Positions 1 to 8,337 of a stretch of 64,000 bases of DNA are shown here, one piece after another. The translations under genes and the position numbers were made by a program. The notes under the pieces were generated by a model, which searched no databases, had not been told where the DNA came from, and worked only from the letters and a program-made list of their open reading frames with translations. The stretch lies in NCBI GenBank assembly GCA_964405435.1, contig CAYOOD010000033.1, forward strand, positions 1 through 64,000. Direction: 5' to 3'. Position 1 is the first letter of the stretch. Every line of letters starts with the position of its first letter. The DNA is from DVEG01 sp964405435. GTDB taxonomy: Bacteria > Cyanobacteriota > Cyanobacteriia > Cyanobacteriales > Oscillatoriaceae.

Positions 1-345
1 CAGCGCTTCTTTCAGCCCCGACGGCGAGCGCGTCGTCACCGCTTCTGTTGACAATACCGCTCGGATTTGGGATAGCTCCGGCAAGCTCGTGGCTGAGCTA
101 AAAGGGCATCAGGGTTTTGTCAGCAGCGCTTCTTTCAGCCCCGACGGCGAGCGCGTCGTCACCGCTTCTTATGACAAAACCGCTCGGATTTGGGATAGCA
201 CCGGCAAGCTCGTGGCTGAGCTAAAAGGGCATCAGGGTTTTGTCAGCAGCGCTTCTTTCAGCCCCGACGGCGAGCGCGTAGTCACCGCCTCTTCTGACGA
301 CACCGCCCGGATCTGGGATAGCTCCGGCAGGCTACTGGAGGAGCT
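1..345 (+). repeat. Near-identical 123-bp tandem repeats encoding WD40 units
   Basis: The sequence starting cagcgcttctttcagcccc recurs at 1, 124 and 247, an exact 123-bp (41-codon) period. The first two units are almost base-for-base identical and the third diverges after about 100 bases. DNA-level identity, not only protein similarity, points to recent unequal exchange or gene conversion. Confidence 0.9.
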
Positions 346-1300
346 AAAGGGGCATCAAGCTAATCTCAACAGCGCCAATTTCAGCCCCGACGGTAAGCGC
401 CTTTCCACCGCCTCTTCTGACAAAACCGCAAGGATATGGCGAGTGGAAAAGTTGGACGAACTGCTCTCTAGGGGTTGCACTTGGCTAGAAGATTATCTCG
501 TCACCCATCCTCAAGACTTGGAGACGCTGGCAGTTTGCCAAAACAATTCCATCTTGACAGCAGCCGCACTCTATCTGGTGCAGGAAGGTGAGGAGCAAGC
601 TAGAGGAGGGAATATTGAAGCAGCAGTGGAGAGTTTCCGCAAAGCCCTCAAGTGGAATCCCAGCTTAAAGCTCGATCCGCAAGTAAAAGCAAAGCAACTA
701 GCAGACGCTTCAGAGTTCGTGAAGAAGGGCGAAGAGTTAGCCAAAGCGGGCAATATTGAAGGGGCGGTAGCGGAATTTCAGAAAGCTTTGCAACTCGAGC
801 CGAGTTTAGATTTCCAGTCTGAGGCAAAAGCACGGCAGTTGGCTGCTTCAGCGTTACTGAAAAAAGGAGAAGAGCTGGTAAGAGACGGGAAAGTGAAGGA
901 AGCACTAGCCGCCTACGCGCAAGCCCAAAAGTTCGATCCCACCCTTGACATTTATGCCGATTCGTGGAATACTCTGTGCAGGTATGGCAGCCTGCACGGA
1001 AGTGCCGCTGATGTCATGTTTGCCTGCGAAAAAGCGGTGGCGCTCATGCCCAGTGCATATATTCTGGACAGTCGCGGTATCGCGAGGGCGCTAACTGGCA
1101 ATAAGAAAGGCGCGATAGAAGATTTTCAGGCTTATGTCGCCTGGATTGAGAAACTAGGTTCTCAAACGCAAAAAGAATATAAAGAGAAAAAATCCCAACG
1201 GCAGGGCTGGATTGCTGCCCTAAAAGCGGGCAAGAATCCGTTTACGGCACAGGAGCTGCAGCGGTTGCGCGAGGAAGAATGGGAAAGCTACGGGCGTTAA
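1..1300 (+). CDS. WD40-repeat / TPR protein, 5' end outside the window
   Basis: The frame is open from base 2, so the real start lies upstream of the window; the internal GTG at 89 is a Val inside a WD repeat. The N-terminal part seen is made of 41-residue WD40 repeats, each with SFSPDG, T-A-S-D and ARIWD elements and a KGHQ turn. They are followed from about codon 170 by helical TPR-like units (for example GNIEAAVESFRKALKWNPS and GNIEGAVAEFQKALQLEPS) and a C-terminal segment with GIARALTGNKKGAIEDFQ. In cyanobacteria such propellers are usually the C-terminal half of large NTPase or protease-associated sensor proteins, but the N-terminal domain is not visible, so no function is claimed. It ends in TAA and converges on hpf. 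Confidence 0.85.
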   Translation, partial: SASFSPDGERVVTASVDNTARIWDSSGKLVAELKGHQGFVSSASFSPDGERVVTASYDKTARIWDSTGKLVAELKGHQGFVSSASFSPDGERVVTASSDDTARIWDSSGRLLEELKGHQANLNSANFSPDGKRLSTASSDKTARIWRVEKLDELLSRGCTWLEDYLVTHPQDLETLAVCQNNSILTAAALYLVQEGEEQARGGNIEAAVESFRKALKWNPSLKLDPQVKAKQLADASEFVKKGEELAKAGNIEGAVAEFQKALQLEPSLDFQSEAKARQLAASALLKKGEELVRDGKVKEALAAYAQAQKFDPTLDIYADSWNTLCRYGSLHGSAADVMFACEKAVALMPSAYILDSRGIARALTGNKKGAIEDFQAYVAWIEKLGSQTQKEYKEKKSQRQGWIAALKAGKNPFTAQELQRLREEEWESYGR

Positions 1301-1392
1301 AACCGCCGGCTGCTAGCACTTTTATCCCGCTGTTCTCTTAAAAACCCCCGGCGACCCGCAATTTACTTGCAAGTCTATCACAAATAGCAAAA

Positions 1393-1417
1393 GCAGGGAG
1401 AGCATGGCCCTCCCTGC
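1393..1417 (-). terminator. Hairpin, probable terminator of hpf
   Basis: GCAGGGAG (1393-1400) and CTCCCTGC (1410-1417) form a perfect 8-bp stem with a 9-base loop between two convergent genes. On the minus strand the stem is followed by TTTTGCTATTTG, a short U-rich stretch, so it fits a terminator for hpf. Confidence 0.55.
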
Positions 1418-1439
1418 CAATCCTTACTGCTAGCGAAAC

Positions 1440-2084
1440 TCAGGCTTTAGCGGGCGACTTTTCTGCTGCATTGCTTGCGGCAGATTTGCCGTTTTTGCCG
1501 TTGCCGTTGCCGTTGCGGGGTTGAATCACCCCGTAACCGCCGTGGTGCTTGCGCTCGTAAATGACGTTAATTTCGCCGGTTTCCGCATTGCGGAACATGT
1601 AGAAATCGTGATCGATGAGCTGCAACTGTTCCAAGGCTTCTTGTATCGTCATCGGCGGCATGGCGAAATACTTCGTGCGCACCACTTCCGATGGTAGTTC
1701 GGGGGTGCGATCGCCGATTAGGTTCGTCACCACTGGCTCTTGAGGAACAACCTCGCTGGTTTTGGGCTGATCCTGAGTCTTGCGATCGTTACGTTTTTCT
1801 TTATATTTCCGCAGTTGGCGAGAAATCTTGTCCGCCACCAAATCGATGCTGGCATACAAGTTTTCGCTGCTTTCTTCCGCACGGATAACAGTCCCGTTGG
1901 CGTAGATCGTCACTTCAGCCGACTGCTTGGGATTTATCCGGGGATTGCGAGCCACTGACAGGTGTACGTCTACTTCAGTGGTAATGTGCTGAAAGTGGCT
2001 CACCGCTTTTTCTATCTTTTGATTGACGTACTCACGAATCGCCTCGGTGATCTCAATATTTTTGCCCTGGATAACAAGCTTCAT
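1440..2084 (-). CDS. hpf: Long-form ribosome hibernation promoting factor (LrtA type)
   Basis: Binds the 30S subunit and promotes inactive 100S ribosome dimers when growth stops or in the dark. Residues 1-100 are the HPF/RaiA fold, beginning MKLVIQGKNIEITEAIREYV. A linker leads to the long-form C-terminal dimerisation domain with KYFAMPPMTIQEALEQL and EINVIYERKHHGGYGVIQP. At 214 residues it matches cyanobacterial LrtA and plastid PSRP1. The last 25 residues are an Asn/Gly/Lys-rich tail encoded by ttgccg hexamer repeats, which is unusual and probably expendable. Start ATG at 2084. It is monocistronic, with a 600-base gap upstream; lrtA genes are known for light-regulated transcripts with long leaders. 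Confidence 0.93.
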   Translation of the reverse strand: MKLVIQGKNIEITEAIREYVNQKIEKAVSHFQHITTEVDVHLSVARNPRINPKQSAEVTIYANGTVIRAEESSENLYASIDLVADKISRQLRKYKEKRNDRKTQDQPKTSEVVPQEPVVTNLIGDRTPELPSEVVRTKYFAMPPMTIQEALEQLQLIDHDFYMFRNAETGEINVIYERKHHGGYGVIQPRNGNGNGKNGKSAASNAAEKSPAKA

Positions 2085-2683
2085 ATCTCATGTTCCCGCT
2101 GAATACCCCAATATAGAGAAAGGCACCAGACGCAAGGCGGAATCAATTCGTTTTTGCCCTTTCATCCTTTGTCCTTTCGGGAAGGGGGGAAAGCGGGGCG
2201 GGGTTTACCGCTTTCCTAGAACCAATGGGATCGCCCGTTTTTAAGGGCATACTTGGCCCAGAACGGAGCCGAAAGTTGTCGCGAGTTTGGCTTTTGGCCT
2301 TTTTCGAGCTTTTGACCTTGCCTGCTGCGCCTGTCCTGCACGCCTTCAAAGAGCGAGAGGGGGGGCTTTGAGCCGGCTCATCAGGAGTCGCTGACTCTTG
2401 GCACTGCACGCAGGCGGTCTGGCGGATTTTTCTCTTGAGGGTGGCGCACCCATCTGTATAAACTTATCCAGTTGCAACCGCCTCCCTCGCCGCCTCGAGA
2501 TGGGGTTGTCCCAACCAAGTCCTTTCCTCCAAGAATAGGTTCTACTTACACCCTATCACTTTGTATTGTGGAGAACAGACAGATTGCCCGTCTCTTTAAA
2601 ATCTGTTGCATTCCTTGAAAAATCGTCATATTTTTCCCGCGATTTTTCTCTAAATTTGAGTTAAAACCCTCTTGATTTTTTAC
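2085..2683. other. Intergenic region between divergent hpf and lipB
   Basis: About 600 bases with no convincing gene. Short frames here have no recognisable motifs. It must hold the promoters of both divergent genes. The last 120 bases before lipB are A/T-rich (for example tttgtattgtgg and taaatttgagttaaa), as expected of promoter DNA. I see no tRNA, repeat array or clear riboswitch. Confidence 0.5.
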
Positions 2684-3430
2684 ATGGTTTCGAGTAACGC
2701 GCGCCCTTCCAGCGGGCCAACCGATCGCCTCCCGCGCTGCTGCTGGCTGTACGATTTGGGACTGGTGCCCTACACCCGGGCTCGGGCCATTCAGCAGTCT
2801 TTGCTGGCCGATCGCCGGGACAACCCCGACTTAGAAGATGTCTTGATTTTGCTAGAGCACCCGCCGGTGTACACCCTCGGGCAGGGGGCGACTTTGGACT
2901 TTCTCAAATTCGACCCCAACGGCAGCGACTGGGAAGTCCACCGAGTCGAGCGGGGAGGAGAGGTGACTTACCACTGCCCGGGGCAGTTGGTGGGCTATCC
3001 GATTCTCAACCTGCGCCGCCACCGCCCAGACTTGCACTGGTATTTGCGCCAGTTGGAGGAGGTGCTGATTCAAGTGCTGGCAGTCTGGGGGCTGGAGGGT
3101 TCGCGCCTCCCTGGTTTGACCGGCGTCTGGCACGAGGGCCGAAAAGTGGCCGCGATCGGCATCAAAGCCAGTCGCTGGATTACGATGCACGGCTTCGCGC
3201 TCAATGTCTGCCCCAATTTAGAAGGTTTTGAGCGCATCGTCCCCTGCGGCATCGCAGACAAGCCGGTGGGCAGTTTGGCACAGTTCGTCCCCGATATCGA
3301 GATAAACTCGGTTCGTCGGGCAGTGGCGGACGCTTTTGCCCGGGTGTTTGACTTGCAGCTAATCGAGCTAGAATTTCCTGTACAGATTGCTTCGATCTCG
3401 TCCGGTGAGCAGGGTGCTAAAAGTTTGTGA
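2684..3430 (+). CDS. lipB: Octanoyl-[ACP]:protein octanoyltransferase LipB
   Basis: Transfers octanoyl from ACP to the lipoyl domains of pyruvate dehydrogenase, glycine cleavage H protein and similar targets, the first step of lipoate assembly. The protein carries the LipB signature RGGEVTYHCPGQLVGYPI, the active-site Lys in GRKVAAIG, the MHGFALN strand and the catalytic Cys in IVPCGI. I start at ATG 2684; an in-frame TTG 12 bases upstream gives four extra residues and is less likely. That gives 248 residues, within the family range with a short N-terminal extension. It stands alone on the plus strand. Confidence 0.93.
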   Translation: MVSSNARPSSGPTDRLPRCCWLYDLGLVPYTRARAIQQSLLADRRDNPDLEDVLILLEHPPVYTLGQGATLDFLKFDPNGSDWEVHRVERGGEVTYHCPGQLVGYPILNLRRHRPDLHWYLRQLEEVLIQVLAVWGLEGSRLPGLTGVWHEGRKVAAIGIKASRWITMHGFALNVCPNLEGFERIVPCGIADKPVGSLAQFVPDIEINSVRRAVADAFARVFDLQLIELEFPVQIASISSGEQGAKSL

Positions 3431-3793
3431 GCGTTCGTGGCTGATGGCAGCGATTCGCGCTCTCGTTTTTCTGGCGCTGCACGCGCCCTCACCGGAAAAG
3501 CAGGTGATGCGGCCATCTTGCGCCCGCAGCGGTTTCTTCCTCGCTCGGTTTCTTCCCTGAAAAGATAAAGTTTTTTTCATAACTCGTTTCTGAGAGTTCC
3601 ATCCTCTGGGAAACGTGCTGGTTAGAATTTGGGTAAAAGCCGGCGAGGCGCTTCGGGGCGTAGAGCGTCGCGAGAAGGCGATTCGCTCCCCGCGATAGCT
3701 AGCGCTTCACGCGACTCGCCTGAATCAATCTGCTCTCAATCAGCTTCAGATCGTTTCCCTACTGCAATCGCACCAAACGGGTGTTTTCTTATT
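3431..3793. other. Intergenic region with palindromic dispersed repeat
   Basis: No gene is supported. An in-frame extension of the next gene exists from about 3629, but its translation is Arg/Ser-rich and derives from repeat-like DNA. The stretch 3690-3715 contains gcgatagctagcgcttc. A close variant, gcgatagctagtgttc, occurs near 62025, marking a dispersed short repeat. Confidence 0.5.
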
Positions 3794-4162
3794 ATGAGTG
3801 CTTTTAGCGAACCCCCAGATACAGCCCTGGCAGAGCTAATTCGCTTTAGCTTGCGGGCAGTGGCGTCTAACCCGTCCAGAAGTTTGCGTCGCTTTTTGGA
3901 ATGGAAATCTTCACCTAATGAATCAGAGCAGCCAGCGCGGGAGGCGATCGCGATTGCGTGGGCAGAAACCCTCACAGATATTGACAGTCACGCTGCTCCC
4001 TTAGCGCCCCTGCGCGATCGCGACGAAACTGCCTTGGCAGACTTATTTGAACGGGACGATCTCGACGACATTGCCACCGATGTCATTACTCACCTGCTCT
4101 GGCTGTGGCCAGAACCTTGCTGGGATGAAGACATTTTCGAGTTTCTCGGTGAGTTTGTCTAA
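3794..4162 (+). CDS. Small conserved-type hypothetical acidic protein
   Basis: Encodes 122 residues from ATG 3794. It could be extended in frame to 3629, but those 55 residues are Arg/Ser-rich and look like translated repeat DNA. The protein is acidic and probably all-helical. It has a Trp-rich C-terminal part (HLLWLWPEPCWDEDIFEFLGE) and an Asp/Glu-rich stretch (RDRDETALADLFERDDLDD). There is no signal peptide or membrane segment. I do not recognise the family and infer no function. Codon use and G+C match the neighbours, which supports a real gene. Confidence 0.6.
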   Translation: MSAFSEPPDTALAELIRFSLRAVASNPSRSLRRFLEWKSSPNESEQPAREAIAIAWAETLTDIDSHAAPLAPLRDRDETALADLFERDDLDDIATDVITHLLWLWPEPCWDEDIFEFLGEFV

Positions 4163-4471
4163 TTTTCAGCATTAGTCGGGTAATGCTCTCGCTCTACCGA
4201 ACCGGCAAAGCAAGGGAAATCTCTGCCGGGAAAAGGGGGAGCTTTCGGGATGGAAGGGGCACACGTTCGCCAGCAATTATTTAGGCTTACCTACTCAAAA
4301 AATTTAGGGAATTCTAAAGGCTTTAGAAGACAATTTATAACGATTCTTTTGATTGGCGAACGGAGGTGAGGGCTAGAAACCTCGAACAGGGCGGGCACGC
4401 CCGCCCCTACTTCAAAGCGGGTTTGAAGAGGTTTCGCGCCTCAAATAGAAACCCTATAAGTGGATGTCAAT
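4163..4471. other. Intergenic region between convergent genes
   Basis: About 310 bases between the small hypothetical gene and ssb, which converge here. It contains one GC-rich palindrome (4389-4406, listed separately) and an A/T-rich patch at 4285-4350. No coding or RNA gene is recognised. Confidence 0.5.
4389..4406. repeat. GC-rich palindrome
   Basis: GGGCGGGC and GCCCGCCC are perfect 8-base arms with a 2-base loop, in the context cagggcgggcacgcccgccc. This kind of element is scattered in cyanobacterial intergenic DNA; a related one sits at 27845-27870. It may act as a transcript-end hairpin for the convergent pair, although no T-run follows. Confidence 0.6.
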
Positions 4472-5011
4472 TTAGAAGGGGATGTCGTCCGGGCTCGGTT
4501 CGTTGCGAACATAGGGTTCGCGTTCCTCTGGGGCTGGCGGCGGCGGAGTTTGGGATTTTGCGGGTGGGGCTGAGTAATCGGGATTCGCCGGCTCGGATTT
4601 GGCGGGGGGTTCGCTCCAGCGCGGTGTTTTCTCGGGTTGGTTGCGAGAGCTAATCGAAACGACATTGCTGGGGGGGCTTTTGGAAGCTGGCGCAGAACTG
4701 GTGAGATTCTCTGGTTTGAGGCTGTGGATGCGAGAGGCGGTTAATTCAGCGCGTTTTTCTTTGAAGCCTTCCGGGCGATCGACGGTGTTCATGCTCAAGC
4801 GCCCTTCGATGACGACGCGATCGCCTTCCCGGTAGCGATCGCAGATTTCCTCTGCTAAATTTCCCCACCCCACCACCTTCAAGGTTGCCGGCGGATCGTC
4901 TGTTTTTAGGGCGGGGAATTGCACCAGCATCTCGGCGAGTTTCTTATTGTCTTGCGTGTAGCGCAACTGCGGATCTTTCACGATCTCCGCCATCACAATA
5001 AAACTGTTCAT
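4472..5011 (-). CDS. ssb: Single-stranded DNA-binding protein
   Basis: Coats single-stranded DNA in replication, recombination and repair and recruits partners through its acidic tip. Residues 1-105 are the OB fold (MNSFIVMAEIVKDPQLRYTQ, VVGWGNLAEEICDRYREGD, VVIEGRLSMNTVDRPEG). A Pro/Ser-rich linker follows, and the protein ends in SPDDIPF, the canonical SSB C-terminal interaction motif. Length 179 residues, normal for cyanobacterial SSB. Start ATG at 5011. The upstream gap to cobH is 350 bases, so it probably has its own promoter. Confidence 0.92.
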   Translation of the reverse strand: MNSFIVMAEIVKDPQLRYTQDNKKLAEMLVQFPALKTDDPPATLKVVGWGNLAEEICDRYREGDRVVIEGRLSMNTVDRPEGFKEKRAELTASRIHSLKPENLTSSAPASKSPPSNVVSISSRNQPEKTPRWSEPPAKSEPANPDYSAPPAKSQTPPPPAPEEREPYVRNEPSPDDIPF

Positions 5012-5360
5012 AATCAGCAGGTCTCCAATTCGAGGGATTCTTCAATCGCTTGCGTTTGTTGGCGAAATTTTAAGGGGGCCTTTTTTCCTTACAATTTTAA
5101 CATATTATCGAGAGTTTGTCTGGGTTTTGCTGAGTGAGAAATCGCCATTTTTGAAACTTAAAGCTGAACTGGTTTGACGAAACGGATTGTAAAAGTTGGC
5201 GATCGCCAGCAGTGGCAGATCGGCGATCGCGGCAATCGGACTTCTGCCCGTGTCTGCAAGTCGCGATCGGACGCGATCGGGCGCGATTGCGATCGGGAAA
5301 AGCCGAGTTTTTCTCCGCAAATGCTTTCATCCCCTGCGGAAAAAGTTGCACGTCTTCCGC
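5012..5360. other. Intergenic region upstream of ssb, HIP1-dense
   Basis: No gene is supported. Bases 5197-5297 contain a run of HIP1-core sequences (gcgatcgcc, ggcgatcgcgg, then several gcgatcgg in 50 bases). The A/T-rich part at 5080-5120 probably holds the ssb promoter. Confidence 0.5.
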
Positions 5361-5990
5361 TTACAAAACGGCGCTACTTTCTTGCCCGTAAGCTTGCCAT
5401 GCCAAATCCACCAGCCCGTTGACGATCGCCACGGCAACCACCGCACTGCCCTTGCGTCCCTCAATGCGAATGTGAGGCACCAAAGAATCATTCAAGCGGC
5501 CTTTGGCCACGTCCACGTCTACAAAGCCGGCGGGCGTGCCAATCACCAGAGCCGGTCGGATTTCCTCGCCCTCAATCAGCTCCACGAGAGAAGTGAGCGC
5601 TGTTTGCGACTGCCCCACCACAAAAATTCCCTCGGGATAGCGTCTGGCTAGGGTTTCAATCCCCCAAGCCGTGCGAGTTTTTTCTTTTTGAGGCCGCGTG
5701 ATGGCCTCCATGCTGCAGTAGACTGGATTGGCAAAGGTGTGTTGAATGTGCGGTGCGATGCCAACCTGCACCATTGGCACGTCCACCACGATAGTCGTGC
5801 GAGCCGCCAGCGCCGCCGCTCCAGATTGCAGAGCTTGATCCGAGAAGCGAATCAGAGACTTGTACTCAAAGTCAGCGGTTGAGTAGATTGCCCGCCGCAC
5901 GATCTCGTATTCTGCCGGGGACCAAGAGTGTTCCCCGATTTCGCGATCGATTATTGCCAAACTTTGAGCATCGGTTGGGTGCCATTCCAT
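5361..5990 (-). CDS. cobH: Precorrin-8X methylmutase (cobalt-precorrin-8 isomerase)
   Basis: Moves the methyl group from C-11 to C-12 of (cobalt-)precorrin-8 to give hydrogenobyrinic or cobyrinic acid in corrin synthesis. The CobH/CbiC fold is recognisable from TTIVVDVPMVQVGI, PALVIGTPAGFVDVDVAKGRL and the C-terminal GRKGSAVVAVAIVNGL. I take ATG 5990 (209 residues); a GTG nine bases upstream (5999) is also possible. At the position where CobH enzymes carry the catalytic His (RMIHACG-type motif), this protein reads RRAIYSTADFE, with Tyr instead of His. Tyr here may be normal for the cyanobacterial branch. It stands alone on the minus strand. Confidence 0.88.
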   Translation of the reverse strand: MEWHPTDAQSLAIIDREIGEHSWSPAEYEIVRRAIYSTADFEYKSLIRFSDQALQSGAAALAARTTIVVDVPMVQVGIAPHIQHTFANPVYCSMEAITRPQKEKTRTAWGIETLARRYPEGIFVVGQSQTALTSLVELIEGEEIRPALVIGTPAGFVDVDVAKGRLNDSLVPHIRIEGRKGSAVVAVAIVNGLVDLAWQAYGQESSAVL

Positions 5991-6020
5991 GAGTGCCACT
6001 AGCAGCTTTTAGCTATACGC

Positions 6021-6044
6021 TATCAGCTTATCAGCTTATCAGCT
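6021..6044. repeat. Short tandem repeat TATCAGCT x3
   Basis: Three exact copies of the octamer TATCAGCT (6021-6028, 6029-6036, 6037-6044) followed by a degenerate fourth. Between cobH and the ArsA-like gene; a microsatellite of the kind common in filamentous cyanobacteria. Confidence 0.8.
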
Positions 6045-6089
6045 TGTCAGAGCTGAGGGCGGGCAGAGTGCTGAGTAAAAACTGCCAGC

Positions 6090-6120
6090 GTGCCGGGATG
6101 GGAGACAAACAGACCGGCAC
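6090..6120. other. Hairpin-forming inverted repeat upstream of cobH / ArsA-like gene
   Basis: GTGCCGG (6090-6096) and CCGGCAC (6114-6120) are perfect 7-base arms around a 17-base loop in the divergent intergenic region. I looked for a cobalamin riboswitch, given cobH next door, but did not find its conserved core with confidence. Its role is unknown. Confidence 0.4.
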
Positions 6121-6289
6121 AGGGCGGAAAAATAATAACAGGCAATCAACAGCAGAGGATGTCAACTCGAAGAAAGACTTCTCGAAGCGCTCGCGATCGA
6201 TTAAATTTGCGCCAGTGTCGGGCGTGAAGCGCATATCGGGACAGCGAATCGCTGTAAGCTAGGTTTACATACATTCTTTCACCGCCACG

Positions 6290-8173
6290 ATGCAGCACTA
6301 CGACTCGCTCCACTTGGCCATGTTCAGCGGCAAGGGCGGAGTAGGCAAAACAACCCTTTCCTGCGGGTTCGCCCGTCGCTGGGCGAGGCGATTTCCCGAC
6401 GAGCAAATTCTCTTGCTCTCCACCGATCCCGCGCATTCCCTGGGGGACGTGTTGCGTCTGGCGGTGGAAGACGCGCCCAAACCCCTTCCAGATTTGCCGA
6501 ATCTCAGCGTCAGAGCCCTCGACGCCCAGAAGCTGCTGCAGGAATTCAAAGCCAAATACGGCAGTGTTTTGGAGCTGTTAGTCGAGCGGGGCAGCTTCGT
6601 GGAGGGAGAAGACCTCAAGCCAGTGTGGGACATGAGCTGGCCCGGTTTAGACGAACTCATGGGACTTCTGGAAATTCAACGCCTGCTCGGGGAAAAAATG
6701 GCCGATCGCGTGGTGGTGGATATGGCTCCTTCCGGGCACTCGGTCAATTTATTCCGGCTCAAGGATTTTTTACAGGTGCTCTTAGATTCCTTAGAGCTGT
6801 TTCAAGAAAAACATCGGGTGATTAGCAAAAGTTTTACCGGGCGCTATACTGCCGATGCAGCGGATAGTTTTCTCCTAGAGATGAAATCCGACTTGGAAGC
6901 AGGCAAGCGCTTGCTGCAGGATGCAACTTTCACGGCGTGTCATGCCGTGGCGATCGCAGAGCCGATGAGCTGGCTGGAAACCGAGCGCTTTCTCGCCAAC
7001 CTGAAAGCCCTAGAGATTCCCCAAGGCGGAATATTCGTTAATTTTATCGTCCCGGAAACCGAACCCGATCGCGATCGCTACAGCGAACAGCAGCAGTTGC
7101 TGCAAAAATTCCTGCTCCTGCGCGAAAACCAGTCTGAAAACCACTCAGTTTTTACCGTTCCCAAACAAGCCGCCGAACCCCTGGGCTCAGAAGCCCTCGA
7201 TCGCCTGCTCGAACAAGTGCAAAAACTCGAAACCGTCGCGATCGCCCCGCCAGAGCCCGTGCAGTGGCCCGAAAAAGTCCCCCCCAGCTTCAGCGATTTT
7301 CTCGCCGAAAATCGCCAACTCCTCCTCGTCGGCGGCAAAGGCGGCGTCGGCAAAACCACCGTCGTTGCCGCGATCGGTTCCGCACTTTCCCAGCGCCACC
7401 CCGACAAAAATATCCGCTTGATTTCCATCGATCCCGCCCATTCTCTCGGCGATGCCTTCGGGCAAAAATTGGGGCACGAACCGCAACAAATTACCCCCAA
7501 TTTGAGCGCGCAAGAAATCGACGCTCAGCTCGTCCTCGATAAATTTCGCGAAGATTACCTCTGGGAACTCGCCGAAATGATAAGCGGCGAAAAAAATCAA
7601 GAAAGTGCCGTACAACTCGCCTACGGTCCCGAAGCGTGGCGGCAGATAGTCGCCCAAGCGTTGCCGGGTATTGACGAAATGCTTTCTCTCATCGCCGTCA
7701 TAGATTTATTAGAACACAAGCAACAAGACCTGATTATTTTAGATACCGCTCCCACCGGGCACCTGCTGCGCTTTTTGGAAATGCCGACTGCTTTAGGAGA
7801 CTGGCTCGCCTGGATATTCAAACTTTGGTTGAAATATCAAAATGTTTTAGGAAATGTCGATTTAATGGGGCGGTTGCGGAAACTGCGGCAGCAAGTGATG
7901 CAGGCGCAAAAAAAATTAAAAGACCCCAACCACACCGAATTTATCGGCGTTTTTCAAACAGGAGATGCGATTATTGCCGAGCAAGCGCGATTGACTGAAT
8001 CCCTCAAATCCATGCAGGTGCAGCAGCGCTATGCTGTCCACAACCGCTACAAGCCGGGTGAAGAAATTGCTGCTGATTTATTCCCGGAGCAAACAATTGT
8101 TCGCCTCCCCGTTTTGCCCCGTTCTGTGGAGGCGCTAGAGCGGATTCAGGGAGCAGCAGGGCTTTTATTTTGA
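6290..8173 (+). CDS. ArsA/GET3-family tandem ATPase
   Basis: A 627-residue protein with two homologous ATPase halves of the ArsA/GET3 type. Each has a deviant Walker A, SGKGGVGKTT near residue 14 and GGKGGVGKTT near residue 350, followed by the STDPAHSLGD / SIDPAHSLGD switch. The second half has the classical DTAPTGHLLRFLEMP motif, while the first has DMAPSGHSVNLFRL. In bacteria, double ArsA proteins energise ArsB arsenite export; in many cyanobacteria similar proteins stand alone with unknown cargo. No arsB, arsD or arsR is adjacent, so arsenite export is not supported here. Start ATG 6290, probably monocistronic. It ends before a strong hairpin. Confidence 0.85.
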   Translation: MQHYDSLHLAMFSGKGGVGKTTLSCGFARRWARRFPDEQILLLSTDPAHSLGDVLRLAVEDAPKPLPDLPNLSVRALDAQKLLQEFKAKYGSVLELLVERGSFVEGEDLKPVWDMSWPGLDELMGLLEIQRLLGEKMADRVVVDMAPSGHSVNLFRLKDFLQVLLDSLELFQEKHRVISKSFTGRYTADAADSFLLEMKSDLEAGKRLLQDATFTACHAVAIAEPMSWLETERFLANLKALEIPQGGIFVNFIVPETEPDRDRYSEQQQLLQKFLLLRENQSENHSVFTVPKQAAEPLGSEALDRLLEQVQKLETVAIAPPEPVQWPEKVPPSFSDFLAENRQLLLVGGKGGVGKTTVVAAIGSALSQRHPDKNIRLISIDPAHSLGDAFGQKLGHEPQQITPNLSAQEIDAQLVLDKFREDYLWELAEMISGEKNQESAVQLAYGPEAWRQIVAQALPGIDEMLSLIAVIDLLEHKQQDLIILDTAPTGHLLRFLEMPTALGDWLAWIFKLWLKYQNVLGNVDLMGRLRKLRQQVMQAQKKLKDPNHTEFIGVFQTGDAIIAEQARLTESLKSMQVQQRYAVHNRYKPGEEIAADLFPEQTIVRLPVLPRSVEALERIQGAAGLLF

Positions 8174-8267
8174 TGGGAGCCGGGAAAAGGGGGATTGGGG
8201 GATTTGGGAGAAAATGTTTTCACCTGTGCAGGGGCGAGTCGCGTTCTTAATTGATTGGTGAAGACAA

Positions 8268-8300
8268 AGAAACCCGGTTTCTTGGAGAAACCGGGTTTCT
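8268..8300. terminator. Perfect 15-bp hairpin between convergent genes
   Basis: AGAAACCCGGTTTCT (8268-8282) and its reverse complement AGAAACCGGGTTTCT (8286-8300) flank a 3-base loop. It lies between the ends of the ArsA-like gene and the P450 gene and could stop transcription from both sides. The sequence is a known style of dispersed cyanobacterial repeat (agaaacccggtttct). Confidence 0.65.
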
Positions 8301-8337
8301 GGATTGCAGTAATTTGTGACAAGAAAGAAACGGTGAA

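Noticed and set aside
3629..3793. Longer start for the small hypothetical protein
   Set aside because: The added residues are Arg/Ser-rich and come from repeat-like DNA.
6000..6289. Cobalamin riboswitch upstream of cobH
   Set aside because: Only one inverted repeat fits; the conserved core and long-range pairing could not be identified.
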